Part shown: positions 25,503-34,697 of the stretch, piece by piece
Layout: every line of letters starts with the position of its first letter
Position numbering within the stretch: the first letter of the stretch is position 1
From: Pontibacter diazotrophicus
GTDB lineage: Bacteria; Bacteroidota; Bacteroidia; Cytophagales; Hymenobacteraceae
DNA: 64,000 bases
Direction: 5' to 3'
Assembly (NCBI RefSeq): GCF_003367245.1
Contig: NZ_QRGR01000004.1
Coordinates: forward strand, 1-64,000
The notes under the pieces: generated by a model
Told to the model about the DNA's origin: nothing
Databases searched by the model: none
The model's input: only the letters and a program-made list of their open reading frames with translations
Position numbers and translations under genes: made by a program

Positions 25503-26766
25503 CTTCTTTGATGGAGCTAAATAAGAAACCACTAATAACTTTAGGATAGAAAAAGGTTGACTTCTGAGGCATGATGGCTCCACTGTGGCAAACGCGTTTC
25601 ACCTGATCCATGGTAATCTCGTTCGTAATCAGCGCCAGCCTTGCCTCACCCGAATCCACCTGCCTGATGCAGGAGGTGAAGCTGCGTACGTAGCTTAAGT
25701 CTTCGTAGTCGCGTTGCGCCATCCGGTAAATGCCCAGCACTTTCTCAAAAATAAAATAATGCATCACTGTTAAGTCAAGGTTCTTGACCTCAGCCGGAAA
25801 GTTCCAGTCTATTTGCCCGTGCACTTCTGGTTTCAGGCGCAGTTTGTAGGCATTTCCGCTTAGAAATAGGCCAAAAGCCCACTGCTTACCAGCAATCACC
25901 TCGTTCAGTTCCAGCGGGTCTTCCTTCGGAATAATGGTGAAATAGCTACTTAGTTCTTTCAGGAATTCCTCATCTGTTATCTCCATCTGTTTCAGCACCC
26001 GATGCGTGGGCAAAATGCGCAGGTCATCGTGCTCGGAGTTTGTCAGGTACATGAGGTGGTAATTGTATGGTTCTAATCCGGTGTGGTTTGGATTCTGCGC
26101 CATTTGCTTTTTGCGGTACTCCAGTGAGCCTTCATAGCGGTGATGCCCATCAGCGAGCAGAATCTGCTTCCCATGCAGCGTATCCACGAAAAGCCGGATA
26201 ATTTCATGGTCATGAATTACTGCCATCACATCCCGCACTCCTTGGTAATCTTCAGTCTCATAAAGTGGTGATCGGATGCTTTCGTCCAGGTAAGGCTCCA
26301 GTATAAAGGCCTCATCGGTATAAAGCCCATGCGTGGGGCTTGTATTCATTTCCGTCTCCTCCAGCAGCGCAATCCGGTCGTTAACAGCAGCGGGAATGGT
26401 GTTTTCGTGCCGAAGCAAAATGCCCTCTTTCCAGTCATAGGCTTTAATATTGCAGATAAAGCCTTTCCGCACATGTTCTTTGTCATTACCTGGTAAACGG
26501 AAATATTGGTAATACACATAAATCCCTGGCAAGTGGTCCTGCAGCAGCACGCCCTTGTCTTTCCATTGTTGCATCAGAATGGCTGCCTCCTGCGCAGGAT
26601 TCTCGCCAAGTGGCACAGACAAGTGTATGCTGTTGATGGGATTGCGGTACAGCGCCTGCCGCTGCTTTTCAGAAACCACATCAAACAAAGGTGCCGTCAG
26701 TTCATCTATTTTGTCAGACAGGGTGTCGTTGTAGCGCCAGGCGCGGAGGGGTAGTATTTCAGCCAT
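25468..26766 (-). CDS. DUF1015 family protein
   Basis: The 432-residue cytosolic protein matches the DUF1015 family. Its conserved parts include LPLRAWRYN at the start, LSVPLGENPAQEAA, GIYVYYQYF and the metal-like block LADGHHRYEGSLEYRKKQ. The family often lies near serine or phosphoserine metabolism genes, but no reaction is established. The neighbours here are Maf (overlapping at the 3' end by 35 bp) and PdxH (47 bp upstream), so the three genes likely form one transcript. The C-terminus (about 395-432) has the common GAIMPQKSTFFYPKV motif. Confidence 0.9.
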   Translation of the reverse strand: MAEILPLRAWRYNDTLSDKIDELTAPLFDVVSEKQRQALYRNPINSIHLSVPLGENPAQEAAILMQQWKDKGVLLQDHLPGIYVYYQYFRLPGNDKEHVRKGFICNIKAYDWKEGILLRHENTIPAAVNDRIALLEETEMNTSPTHGLYTDEAFILEPYLDESIRSPLYETEDYQGVRDVMAVIHDHEIIRLFVDTLHGKQILLADGHHRYEGSLEYRKKQMAQNPNHTGLEPYNYHLMYLTNSEHDDLRILPTHRVLKQMEITDEEFLKELSSYFTIIPKEDPLELNEVIAGKQWAFGLFLSGNAYKLRLKPEVHGQIDWNFPAEVKNLDLTVMHYFIFEKVLGIYRMAQRDYEDLSYVRSFTSCIRQVDSGEARLALITNEITMDQVKRVCHSGAIMPQKSTFFYPKVISGFLFSSIKEDEFITAPAACL

Positions 26767-26813
26767 TAATGTTGTTGTTGATATGTAGAGAAAGAAGCCT
26801 TCAGATACTTCCT

Positions 26814-27464
26814 TCAGGGGGCAAGCCTTATGATTTTCCAGCTTTCTTCCTGCTGCTCATACACAATGCGATCGTGCAGGCGATTCGGGCGGCCTTGCCA
26901 GAATTCTATGCGCTCCGGCTGCAGCTGATAGCCTCCCCAATGCGGGGGGCGTGGTATCAATTCTGAGGTGGCATACTTCTCCGAAAGTTTTTTATCTGCT
27001 TCTTCAAGCACGCTGCGACTTTCTACCTCCTGGCTTTGGGGAGAGGCACAGGCGCCAATCTGGCTGCCTTTCGGGCGGCTGTGGAAGTATTTGTCCGACA
27101 CCTCGGGCGCCACTTTCACCACTTTCCCCTCTATTCGCACCTGGCGCTCCAGTGCCGGCCAGAAAAAAGTAATTGCGGCAAAAGGCTTTTCGTTCAGTTC
27201 CCGGCCTTTTCGGCTATCGTAGTTAGTGAAAAAAGTAAATCCTAGTGCCGATACATCTTTCAGCAGCACAACACGGGCAGACGGCTTTCCTACGGCATTC
27301 ACAGTAGACAGCACCATGGCGGTGGGTTCTTCAGCCTTAGCCGCTATGGCCTCCTCCAGCCACACGTCAAACTGACTTATCGGGTCTCCTGAAACAGACT
27401 CCTCAGAAAGCGCCTGCTTTGAGTAGTTGTTTCTTATATCCGCAAGATTATGAGTTAAAGCCAT
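26814..27464 (-). CDS. pdxH: Pyridoxamine 5'-phosphate oxidase
   Basis: The 216-residue FMN enzyme oxidises pyridoxamine or pyridoxine phosphate to pyridoxal 5'-phosphate. Family motifs are clear: AMVLSTVNAVGKPSARVVLLKD, FFTNYDSRKGREL, the FMN-binding FFWPALERQVRIEGKV, and SRPKGSQIGACASPQSQ. The C-terminal block PPHWGGYQLQPERIEFWQGRPNR-type ends near RLHDRIVY. It heads a likely pdxH-DUF1015-maf transcript with a -7 box just upstream. Confidence 0.95.
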   Translation of the reverse strand: MALTHNLADIRNNYSKQALSEESVSGDPISQFDVWLEEAIAAKAEEPTAMVLSTVNAVGKPSARVVLLKDVSALGFTFFTNYDSRKGRELNEKPFAAITFFWPALERQVRIEGKVVKVAPEVSDKYFHSRPKGSQIGACASPQSQEVESRSVLEEADKKLSEKYATSELIPRPPHWGGYQLQPERIEFWQGRPNRLHDRIVYEQQEESWKIIRLAP

Positions 27465-27481
27465 ACTTTTAAGATTTGAAT

Positions 27482-27489
27482 CAAAATTA
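27482..27489 (-). promoter_or_regulatory. Candidate -7 box for pdxH
   Basis: On the minus strand the sequence is TAATTTTG, an exact TAnnTTTG match about 18 bp before the pdxH ATG. The leader would be only about ten bases. No good -33 TTG. Confidence 0.4.
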
Positions 27490-27685
27490 TAAAATTATCT
27501 GCTGTCTCTAAACTTATTTGTGCCGGCAGGTCTGCCTCATAGCAAAGTGAAGTGCTATTGTACAACCAGACAACGTATGTTTTTAAGCTAAACGGAGCTG
27601 TTTTTCTCGCAACAGCGCTACTTATACTTTCAGAAAGAGCCTTATAGGAAACATAAAACATCAATTCAGGCTTAATAAAAGCTAA

Positions 27686-27823
27686 ATGCGAACATGCCCA
27701 TACTGCTCTAAACCGACTTTTTTGTCACTTTCAAGGAAAAATTTGCTCCCTATGGCATCTTGGTTTATCTGTATTCGACCATATTTGCTGCTTTGCGTAA
27801 GAATGATAAAAGCTTTAACTTAA
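27686..27823 (+). CDS. Possible small zinc-ribbon-like protein (45 aa)
   Basis: The frame opens with MRTCPYCSKPT, like small zinc-binding proteins of this group. The second metal-binding pair is imperfect: the only later cysteines are Cys29 and Cys37, not a CxxC. It may be a real small protein, a decayed copy or chance. No ribosome-binding or promoter signal supports it. Confidence 0.25.
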   Translation: MRTCPYCSKPTFLSLSRKNLLPMASWFICIRPYLLLCVRMIKALT

Positions 27824-28045
27824 AGAAATCAGCATTGTTTAAGCCTGATGTTCCTTAATTACACTTAGAGCTTGTTTTTCATTTTGTTTTTGATGCGCAC
27901 ATGCGTGTTTTTAGTTTCTGACGGGGATTAGTATAAATGGGATAGCAAAACAGTTGCAAAAGCACTAGCTGTGGTCAGGTTCTAAAGGCGCTGTTTTGCA
28001 GCACAAAAAGAAAGGCGGAACAAGCTCTTTTCAGCGCGTCGATTC

Positions 28046-28615
28046 ATGGAAGATAAAAGTCTAATAAAGCCTCAAAACGGCAGCTTACTTATCTCAGAGC
28101 CTTTTCTGGGAGATCCTAACTTTGAGCGGACGGTCATACTTATTTGTAACCACGACGAAGAGGAGGGTACATTTGGGTTGGTACTAAACCGCACCTCTAA
28201 TTTGAAGTTGTCGGATGTAATTGATGTTTACAACGAAGCCTTCGATGCAGAGTTAGGCGTAGGCGGGCCTGTGCAGTACAACACCTTGCACTATGTACAC
28301 CGCCTGCAAAGCCTGCCACAAGCAGTGAAGCTGGATGACGGACTTTACTGGGGTGGTGATTTCGAATTGCTGCGTACCATGATAGGGGCCGGATTGGTAA
28401 ATACAGAAGATATTAAGTTCTTTTTGGGGTACTCCGGCTGGACTGCAGGCCAGCTACAGGAAGAAATAGATAAAAATGTTTGGATTGTAAACAACGATGC
28501 TGCGAATAAATTATTTAATTTGGATTCTGATACCCTTTGGCGCAGTGTTTTGCGTGAAATGGGAGGAAAATTCAAGGTGCTTTCAAATTACCCTACAGAC
28601 CCGCGCCTGAATTGA
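28046..28615 (+). CDS. YqgE/AlgH family protein
   Basis: The 189-residue protein matches the YqgE/AlgH (DUF179) family of single-domain proteins with no agreed activity. Family features are GSLLISEPFLGDPNFERTVILI near the N-terminus, GTFGLVLNR, GGPVQYNTLHYVH and FFLGYSGWTAGQLQEEI. The start at ATG 28046 and the length are normal. Its stop lies 31 bp before the preferred start of the DUF349 gene, and the two are probably cotranscribed. Confidence 0.93.
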   Translation: MEDKSLIKPQNGSLLISEPFLGDPNFERTVILICNHDEEEGTFGLVLNRTSNLKLSDVIDVYNEAFDAELGVGGPVQYNTLHYVHRLQSLPQAVKLDDGLYWGGDFELLRTMIGAGLVNTEDIKFFLGYSGWTAGQLQEEIDKNVWIVNNDAANKLFNLDSDTLWRSVLREMGGKFKVLSNYPTDPRLN

Positions 28616-28646
28616 GCACGTGTTATCTGTACTAAAGAATGTTGAC

Positions 28647-30845
28647 ATGACTACTGAAAATAACCAAATGGACACTACCGGAGCAGAGGCTAACAAACCT
28701 GAAAACCAGCAAAACGCTGGCACGCCTAATAGCATTCTGGAACAAAGGCTAGCTGACATAAATGCACGTAAACAAAGCGAACCGCAGCCAGATGAGGCGG
28801 CACCGAAAGAAGAACAGCCGGAAATGAAGCCAAATCTGACTTCCGAAAAAGAAGCCGATGAGGTTGAAGCAATTACGGAGGCCTTTGCTGAGGCGAACAC
28901 TGATGTCAGAGACACAGAGACACCTGAAGAAGCCGCTATGCAGGAAGTCACTGCACCGGAGCAACAGGCTGCTTCTGCTGAACAGGACCCTGTAAAGGAG
29001 TATGCGCCTGAGCCAGACGCCGGTAAAGAGCTTGAAGCTGCCACGCCAGATTTACTTGACAAGCCTACCCCGGCTGCTGCCACAGGCGCCGCTACACAAC
29101 ACCACGAGGAAGAGGAGGAAGAAGAAGAAGAAACAGTTGATTACAGTCTGCTCTCTTTAGATGAGCTCCGCCAGCAGTTACAGACGGTGCTGAAGGGGTC
29201 AGATGCTATGAAGCAGAACAGGGTAATTAATGAACTGCACCGCCACTACGATCAGAAGTTCCAGGCGGAGCGTTATGAAGCCCTCGAAAGGTTTAAGCAG
29301 GAGGGTGGCACGGAGGATGATTTTGCCTATAGTACCTCCAAGGAGCATCAGGACCTGGAGAAACTGCTTTCCGCCTACCGCGAGGCCCGGCATCAGCAGC
29401 GCCAGAACGTAGAGGAGCAGCGCCAGCGTAACCTGGAGCGCAAGGAGCAACTGCTGACCCAGCTACGGCAACTGGTGGAGTCTGCTGAAACAAAGAACAG
29501 TAGCGATGAGGTGAAAAAACTGCAGGCAGAATGGAAGTCGATAGGGCCGGTGCCAGCCGGTGAAGCCCAGGAGCAATGGGATTCGTACCACGCCCTGCTC
29601 GACATCTTCTACAACAACCGCAGCATGTTCTTCGAAATGAAGGAGCTGGACCGCAAACGAAATCTGGATGCTAAAATTCATCTGGTGGAGCGTGCCGAAG
29701 CACTTAAGGAAGAACAATCTATAAACAAGGCTTTGCAGGAACTGCGCCACCTGCACGAAGAATGGAAAAACATAGGCCCTGTGCCCAATGATCAGCGGGA
29801 CCCAATCTGGGAACGGTTTATTCAAGCCTCAGAACAAGTACATGAGCGCCGCAGGGCCTACCATGGGGAGCGCAACCAGCGTGAACTGGAGAACCTTACC
29901 AAAAAGCGCGCACTGCTGGAGCGTCTGCAGGAGTATACTGATTTCAAGACAGAACGCATAAACGAATGGCGTGACAAGACAGATGAGATACAGAAGCTGA
30001 AAGAAGAATGGGATGCGGCTGGTCTTGTGCCGAAAGAGCATGCCGAAGAGGTGAACAAGAACTTCTGGGGCAACTACAAAGCGTTTTTCCAGCATAAAAA
30101 TCAGTTCTTTAAAGCACTGGACGAGCAGAAGATGCAAAACCTGCGCCTGAAAACAGAGCTGTGCGAAGAAGCCGAAAGCCTGAAGGACAGCACCGACTGG
30201 AACTCCACCAAAGAGAAGCTGATACAGCTACAGAAAAAGTGGAAGACAATTGGGCGTGTGCCTGATAAGCACTCAGATAAAATCTGGCAGCGTTTCCGTG
30301 CCGCCTGTAACGAGTTTTTTGACAGGAAGCAGTCCAGTGAGCAAAGCAAGAGTGCAGAGTTGGAGAAGCTTTCCGCAGAAAAAGCAGAGTTGTGCGACAG
30401 GATAGCTGAAAAACTGGCTATACCAACTACCGTTGGCTCAATGCTAGAGTATGAGGCGTTTGTTACAGAGTGGCGTGCCCTGGATACGGATAAGCGGCGC
30501 AGTAGCCCGAAAGTAGAAGAAAAGTTTATGGCCCTGATCGAGAAATACCTGGAGCGTGTGCCGGCACTTAGCCTGCAGGAAAGAAACGATTTGCTTGTAA
30601 AGCTGCAGGTAGAACGCATTAAACATAGCCCGGATGCCGGCCAAAAGCTACAGCAGCGTGAGCAGCACATACGCCGTGAGATAACACACCTGCAGAATGA
30701 CATACAGACCCTGCGCACCAACATAGAATTTTTTGGCCGTTCTAAAAACGCCGATAAACTGCGCCAGGAGTATGAGGGAAAGATTGCGGATGCACAAAAG
30801 CGAATAGAACAGTTGCAGCACCAGCTGCAGGCGTTCAGAGGGTAA
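28647..30845 (+). CDS. DUF349 repeat, coiled-coil protein
   Basis: The protein has 732 residues from the ATG at 28647. A GTG at 28620 would add nine residues and almost touch the yqgE stop. The first ~165 residues are acidic low-complexity sequence ending in a run of Glu. After that the chain is almost entirely helical with DUF349 repeats. Four clear copies carry the core W-K-x-I/A-G-x-VP (WKSIGPVP, WKNIGPVP, WDAAGLVP, WKTIGRVP), and a fifth is degenerate. DUF349 proteins are thought to be structural or RNA-associated in some lineages, but no reaction is known. The C-terminus is a predicted coiled coil. Confidence 0.88.
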   Translation: MTTENNQMDTTGAEANKPENQQNAGTPNSILEQRLADINARKQSEPQPDEAAPKEEQPEMKPNLTSEKEADEVEAITEAFAEANTDVRDTETPEEAAMQEVTAPEQQAASAEQDPVKEYAPEPDAGKELEAATPDLLDKPTPAAATGAATQHHEEEEEEEEETVDYSLLSLDELRQQLQTVLKGSDAMKQNRVINELHRHYDQKFQAERYEALERFKQEGGTEDDFAYSTSKEHQDLEKLLSAYREARHQQRQNVEEQRQRNLERKEQLLTQLRQLVESAETKNSSDEVKKLQAEWKSIGPVPAGEAQEQWDSYHALLDIFYNNRSMFFEMKELDRKRNLDAKIHLVERAEALKEEQSINKALQELRHLHEEWKNIGPVPNDQRDPIWERFIQASEQVHERRRAYHGERNQRELENLTKKRALLERLQEYTDFKTERINEWRDKTDEIQKLKEEWDAAGLVPKEHAEEVNKNFWGNYKAFFQHKNQFFKALDEQKMQNLRLKTELCEEAESLKDSTDWNSTKEKLIQLQKKWKTIGRVPDKHSDKIWQRFRAACNEFFDRKQSSEQSKSAELEKLSAEKAELCDRIAEKLAIPTTVGSMLEYEAFVTEWRALDTDKRRSSPKVEEKFMALIEKYLERVPALSLQERNDLLVKLQVERIKHSPDAGQKLQQREQHIRREITHLQNDIQTLRTNIEFFGRSKNADKLRQEYEGKIADAQKRIEQLQHQLQAFRG

Positions 30846-30877
30846 AAATTTCCCTCTGAGCCTCAAATCCTTAGCAG

Positions 30878-30911
30878 ATGCAACAGATTTTTTTTAGAAT
30901 AGCTGTTGCAT
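30878..30911. repeat. 9-bp inverted repeat overlapping the tRNA promoter
   Basis: ATGCAACAG (30878-30886) and CTGTTGCAT (30903-30911) are perfect complements around a T-run. It could be the terminator of the DUF349 transcript or an operator overlapping the -33 element. Confidence 0.45.
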
Positions 30912-30936
30912 GCTATAAATCTTCACCATACTTTTG
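30906..30936 (+). promoter_or_regulatory. Bacteroidota-type promoter of the tRNA-Thr pair
   Basis: TTG at 30906-30908, a 20-base spacer, and TACTTTTG at 30929-30936 fit the TTG/TAnnTTTG pattern. It lies 38 bp before the first tRNA gene. Confidence 0.65.
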
Positions 30937-30973
30937 CAACGCTTTAACACAATAAAGCACATCAAAAGTGTAA

Positions 30974-31049
<76 letters not shown>

Positions 31050-31053
31050 CTCC

Positions 31054-31087
31054 AAAAAGCAGAAGTGTGTACTTCCTCTGCTTTTTT
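31054..31087 (+). terminator. Hairpin between the two tRNA genes
   Basis: The stem AAAAAGCAGA / TCTGCTTTTT with a bulge ends in a T-run, right after the first tRNA. Some transcripts may stop here, others read into the second copy. Confidence 0.65.
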
Positions 31088-31103
31088 AGTAAAAATAGTA
31101 CAG

Positions 31104-31176
<73 letters not shown>

Positions 31177-31184
31177 CTTAATAG

Positions 31185-31223
31185 AAACCACTTACACCGA
31201 TAAAAGGAGTAAGTGGTTTTTTT
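31185..31223 (+). terminator. Terminator after the tRNA pair
   Basis: A perfect 11-bp stem AAACCACTTAC / GTAAGTGGTTT is followed by a run of T, 8 bp after the second tRNA. Confidence 0.85.
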
Positions 31224-31342
31224 GTTGGGTCTGCTTTCTACCTGTTTTTCATTTAATGTGCTTGCTGCGCATGACGGGCAATATGCTTCCTTTTCTTTAA
31301 GATAATGCCGTAATTTGCAATCCGACTCCCTAAGGAACAACT

Positions 31343-32509
31343 ATGCAACTGATAGAGGTAAATACCCCTGAACTGGCTCAGGAATTTTTAATGATGCAGG
31401 TCAGGCTCTACAAAAAAGACCCTAATTATATTCGCCCACTGGACAAAGACGTTGATAATGTATTTGACCCGAAGAAAAACAAGCTCCTCCGGGCAGGCGA
31501 CGCGGTGCGTTGGGTGCTAAAGGATGAAAAAGGAAAATCCATTGGGCGTGTGGCTGCGTTCGTCAATAGGAAAACGGCCAATAAATACGACCAGCCCACA
31601 GGAGGCATGGGCTTCTTTGACTGTATCAACGATCAGGCGGCTGCCAACATGCTTTTTGATGCATGCCGTGATTGGCTGAAGGAAAAAGGCATGGAGGCTA
31701 TGGACGGTCCTATCAACTTAGGGGAAAGAGACAAGTGGTGGGGCGTGTTAATTGACGGCTTCTACAAGCCAACTTACTGCATGCACTATAACTACCCCTA
31801 TTATAAAGACCTGCTGGAGAATTATGGCTTTGAGTTGTATTTCCGCCAATACACCTACTACCGCACAGTAGAAGATCCGGTTCCACCGGAGTACAATGAA
31901 AAGGCACAGCGGATTCTGAAGGACAAACGCTATAGTTTCAGGCACCTCGACAAAAAGGACTTGAAAAAATATACAGAAGATTTCCGGAAGGTGTACAACA
32001 AGGCCTGGACAAAGCACCAGGGGGTGAAGGAAATGAGTGAAGCACAGTCCACAGTTATCATGAATACGCTAAAGCCTATACTGGATGAGCGCATCATGTG
32101 GTTTGCTTACTTTGAAGAGGAACCTGTTGGCTTTTTCGTTATCATACCTGAGCTAAACCAGTTGTTCCAGTATGTGAACGGGAAAATGGATTTTTGGGGA
32201 AAGCTGAAATTTGTATTTCACCGCTGGCGGGGTGCATGTACTTCTATGCACGGTATTGTTTTTGGTATTGCTCCCGAATACCAGGCAAAAGGCGTGGAGG
32301 CAGCCATCATTGTGGCAGCTGGTAAACTTATTCAGGGCAACCCCAGCATCCCTTACCACGACCTGCAGATGAACTGGATTGGTGATTTTAACCCTAAAAT
32401 GATGAAGGTGATTGAGCAGGTGGGCGGGCGCATCTATAAAACCCATGCTACCTACCGTTACCTGTTCGACCGCACCAAAGAGTTCAAGCGAATGCCTATT
32501 ATCCGTTAA
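31343..32509 (+). CDS. YghO-like protein with GNAT fold
   Basis: The 388-residue cytosolic protein has the architecture of the YghO-like GNAT group. An N-terminal half has GRVAAFVNRKTANKYD and a FFDCINDQAAANMLFDACRDWLKEKG helix. The conserved block GPINLGERDKWWGVLIDGF and YNYPYYKDLLENYGFE follow. The C-terminal half contains an acetyltransferase-like core (IAPEYQAKGVEAAIIVAAG in the A motif region). No substrate is known for the family. Its stop codon overlaps the stop of the convergent membrane protein gene by two bases. Confidence 0.75.
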   Translation: MQLIEVNTPELAQEFLMMQVRLYKKDPNYIRPLDKDVDNVFDPKKNKLLRAGDAVRWVLKDEKGKSIGRVAAFVNRKTANKYDQPTGGMGFFDCINDQAAANMLFDACRDWLKEKGMEAMDGPINLGERDKWWGVLIDGFYKPTYCMHYNYPYYKDLLENYGFELYFRQYTYYRTVEDPVPPEYNEKAQRILKDKRYSFRHLDKKDLKKYTEDFRKVYNKAWTKHQGVKEMSEAQSTVIMNTLKPILDERIMWFAYFEEEPVGFFVIIPELNQLFQYVNGKMDFWGKLKFVFHRWRGACTSMHGIVFGIAPEYQAKGVEAAIIVAAGKLIQGNPSIPYHDLQMNWIGDFNPKMMKVIEQVGGRIYKTHATYRYLFDRTKEFKRMPIIR

Positions 32510-33543
32510 AGCATGGACTCAAGGTCCATGTCTTTGCCTAAAACAGGTGACGAAATTTCTTTCCATTCCCAGCCATTATACTCTACCATGTACTTCAGTG
32601 CGCGACGGCGCTTGCTGAGCTTTTCTATTTTGTGCATATCAGGCTGTAGGATAGGAAATTCTGCCTGTTGCAGTTCATCTATATGTATGGCAGGCAGGTC
32701 ACTTTTATCAGGCTGAATATAAAGGGAGGTAAGTGAGCCGATGAAGGTGGTGATGGCTTTCCGAAGCGGGACCAAATATTCATCTGCCGGACGCATTTGC
32801 TCCGGAACATACAGGAGCATAATCGTAATAGCTTCATCGAGGGCTGCCAGGTTCGGCAGGAGAGATTCTTCCTTATTTTTGTGCTGAAAGTAATGCAGCA
32901 CCGGGTAAGACAAGTGCATCTGTCCCTGATGAACAATTTCGTGTGTTATATTCTGGAACTGGCCCTCTAGTTTTTTTAGATTCTCTCCGTTCCAGTTATT
33001 AAGCAAGATGCGCTGCGGGCTATTCCCAATGGAGGCAATTTGGATACTAAGCGCTCTGCGTTGCGTAACAGCCGACAACACAGGCACCATGTAGGTAATG
33101 GCGATAGTGATAAACATAAGGCCGGTAAAAGAGATAAAAGCTGTATAAATACTCCAGCCATCTGTTCCTGCTTTAAAGTCGCCATTTCCCAGGGTAGAAA
33201 GCGTATAGCCGGTGAAGTAGATGCGCTCCATCGAATTAGCAGGGAGCAGTGTAGTTGTGCTTATGACGGATTCATCATCAGAGGAATAGATAAAAGCATT
33301 TCCCGTCCAAAGGAGCAGCACCCATGTTATTAAAATAGTGAAGACAATAGTAATACCTGCCCCTGTGAGTGGTTCCCTCGTTTTCTTGATGCGGCCAATC
33401 CGATAATAGATTCTCCAGACAGCAAGTGTTACAGGGCCACTGATGATGCTTGCACCCCGTGGGGCAAAGGTGGTGTAAATGAGATCATAGGCTGTGCAGC
33501 AAACAATTATAACGCCTATAATGAAATATATAATCGATTCCAT
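32506..33543 (-). CDS. Ion-channel-like membrane protein
   Basis: The 345-residue protein has an N-terminal helix (residues 3-20) and a second at about 63-82 (GITIVFTILITWVLLLWTG). A pore-loop segment with TLGNGD at 117-122 comes next, then a third helix at about 130-155. This order (helix, pore loop with a TxGxGD filter, helix) is that of the Ion_trans_2 two-TM potassium-channel domain. The canonical Tyr is replaced by Asn, so ion selectivity may differ. The C-terminal ~190 residues are cytosolic and unfamiliar. The call rests on the filter and topology. Confidence 0.65.
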   Translation of the reverse strand: MESIIYFIIGVIIVCCTAYDLIYTTFAPRGASIISGPVTLAVWRIYYRIGRIKKTREPLTGAGITIVFTILITWVLLLWTGNAFIYSSDDESVISTTTLLPANSMERIYFTGYTLSTLGNGDFKAGTDGWSIYTAFISFTGLMFITIAITYMVPVLSAVTQRRALSIQIASIGNSPQRILLNNWNGENLKKLEGQFQNITHEIVHQGQMHLSYPVLHYFQHKNKEESLLPNLAALDEAITIMLLYVPEQMRPADEYLVPLRKAITTFIGSLTSLYIQPDKSDLPAIHIDELQQAEFPILQPDMHKIEKLSKRRRALKYMVEYNGWEWKEISSPVLGKDMDLESML

Positions 33544-33674
33544 GGAAAGGGTGCATAATGAACCATATTCTTATGGCTTTTAATTTTTTGAGTTTATACC
33601 TTCGCGAGCTATTACAGGTTGCCAACAGCTGCTCGCTGTCACTTTTCATGCTATAGGCTAAAGGCTACTTCACC

Positions 33675-34697
33675 ATGGATTCATTAACGCAAATTGTATT
33701 AGGAGCCTCCGTTGGGGAGGCTGTGGCAGGCAGGAAACTGGGGAACAAAGCGATGGTGTGGGGGGCTATAGCCGGCACCATCCCTGACCTGGATATACTG
33801 GCAAACCCATGGCTGGATACGGTAGAGCAACTTAGTTTTCATCGCTCCATTACCCATTCGCTACTTTTTGCTGTTGTCGTATCGCCAATTCTCGGGTGGC
33901 TGCTCCGGCGGTATTACAGGCACGAGTCCGCTACCTTCCGCGACTGGACCTGGCTGTTCTTTTTAGGCTTTACAACTCATGCCTTGCTGGACAGCTGCAC
34001 CACATGGGGCACCCAGCTACTGTGGCCCTTCAGCAACTACGGCATTGCCTTCTACAATATCTTTGTTGTCGATCCACTCTATACCGTTCCTTTTATGGTG
34101 TTTGTGATAGCTGCAGCCTTCTATGCTCGTCACAATCCTAAAAGAGCTTACCTGAATTACGCCGGACTAGGTATTAGCTCTGCTTACCTTTTATTTTCAT
34201 TTATAGCCAAGGCATCAGCAAACGAAGCCTTCGAAGAAAGCTTTCAACGTCAACAAATAAGCTATAGTGATTATATAAGCAAACCTACACCACTTAACAC
34301 TATTTTCTGGTCTGTTACAGCTAAGGGCGAGGGTGGTTTTTATAATGGTTTTTACTCTTTGCTGGATGAGGATGACACCATAGAATTTGAGTATGTGCCG
34401 CAGCAGGCAGCACTGCTACAGCCATATCTGGGCAACCCCAAACTGGAGCGACTGCTCGAAATCACGAAAGGTTACTTTGCCGTTGTACCCGCTGAGGAGA
34501 ATGGTATCCTTATACAGGACCTGCGCTTCGGAAAGTTTGACGGGTGGCGTGAAGAAGGCGGACAGTATGTGTTTGTCTACCATGTGTGGCAGAATGAGCA
34601 GGGAGAACTGGAGGTGGAGGAAATCAATAACCGGCCTGAAATAGATAAAGATTATTTAAAGGACTACTGGCAACGGATAAGGGGGATAAAAGAATAA
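33675..34697 (+). CDS. YdjM/DUF457-family membrane-bound metal-dependent hydrolase
   Basis: The 340-residue membrane protein opens with MDSLTQIVLGASVGEAVAGRKLG. The metal-binding motifs GTIPDLDIL and FHRSITHSLLFA follow. Transmembrane helices occur to about residue 180, with THALLDSCTTWGTQ as a second conserved histidine block. The C-terminal ~140 residues are soluble, as in Bacteroidota versions. The family is proposed to hydrolyse membrane lipids, but substrates are not settled. It is divergent from the channel-like gene. Confidence 0.88.
   Translation: MDSLTQIVLGASVGEAVAGRKLGNKAMVWGAIAGTIPDLDILANPWLDTVEQLSFHRSITHSLLFAVVVSPILGWLLRRYYRHESATFRDWTWLFFLGFTTHALLDSCTTWGTQLLWPFSNYGIAFYNIFVVDPLYTVPFMVFVIAAAFYARHNPKRAYLNYAGLGISSAYLLFSFIAKASANEAFEESFQRQQISYSDYISKPTPLNTIFWSVTAKGEGGFYNGFYSLLDEDDTIEFEYVPQQAALLQPYLGNPKLERLLEITKGYFAVVPAEENGILIQDLRFGKFDGWREEGGQYVFVYHVWQNEQGELEVEEINNRPEIDKDYLKDYWQRIRGIKE

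Larger units (their letters stand above)
27465..28045. other. Intergenic region between pdxH and the YqgE gene
   Basis: The 581-bp divergent region contains the pdxH -7 box (27482-27489) and a low-confidence 45-codon frame at 27686-27823. A minus-strand frame at 27455-27664 overlaps the pdxH start and has no motif. No convincing promoter for the YqgE gene was recognised. Confidence 0.5.

Noticed and set aside
27455..27664. 69-codon minus-strand frame overlapping the pdxH start
   Set aside because: It has no recognisable motif, overlaps the pdxH start codon region, and shows no ribosome-binding or promoter signal of its own.
28927..29150. Acidic repeats in the DUF349 gene as a repeat array
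   Set aside because: The run is a Glu-rich coding tract in one frame, not a spaced DNA repeat, so it is neither a CRISPR array nor a tandem repeat locus.
29461..30340. Apparent direct repeats of WK-x-IGPVP-type coding blocks
   Set aside because: They reflect DUF349 domain repeats at the protein level. DNA identity between them is low, so no recent duplication is implied.
30101..30724. 207-codon minus-strand frame opposite the DUF349 gene
   Set aside because: It is rich in Cys, Ser, Arg and Phe, as expected from the reverse of a Lys/Glu-rich coiled-coil gene, and has no family resemblance.
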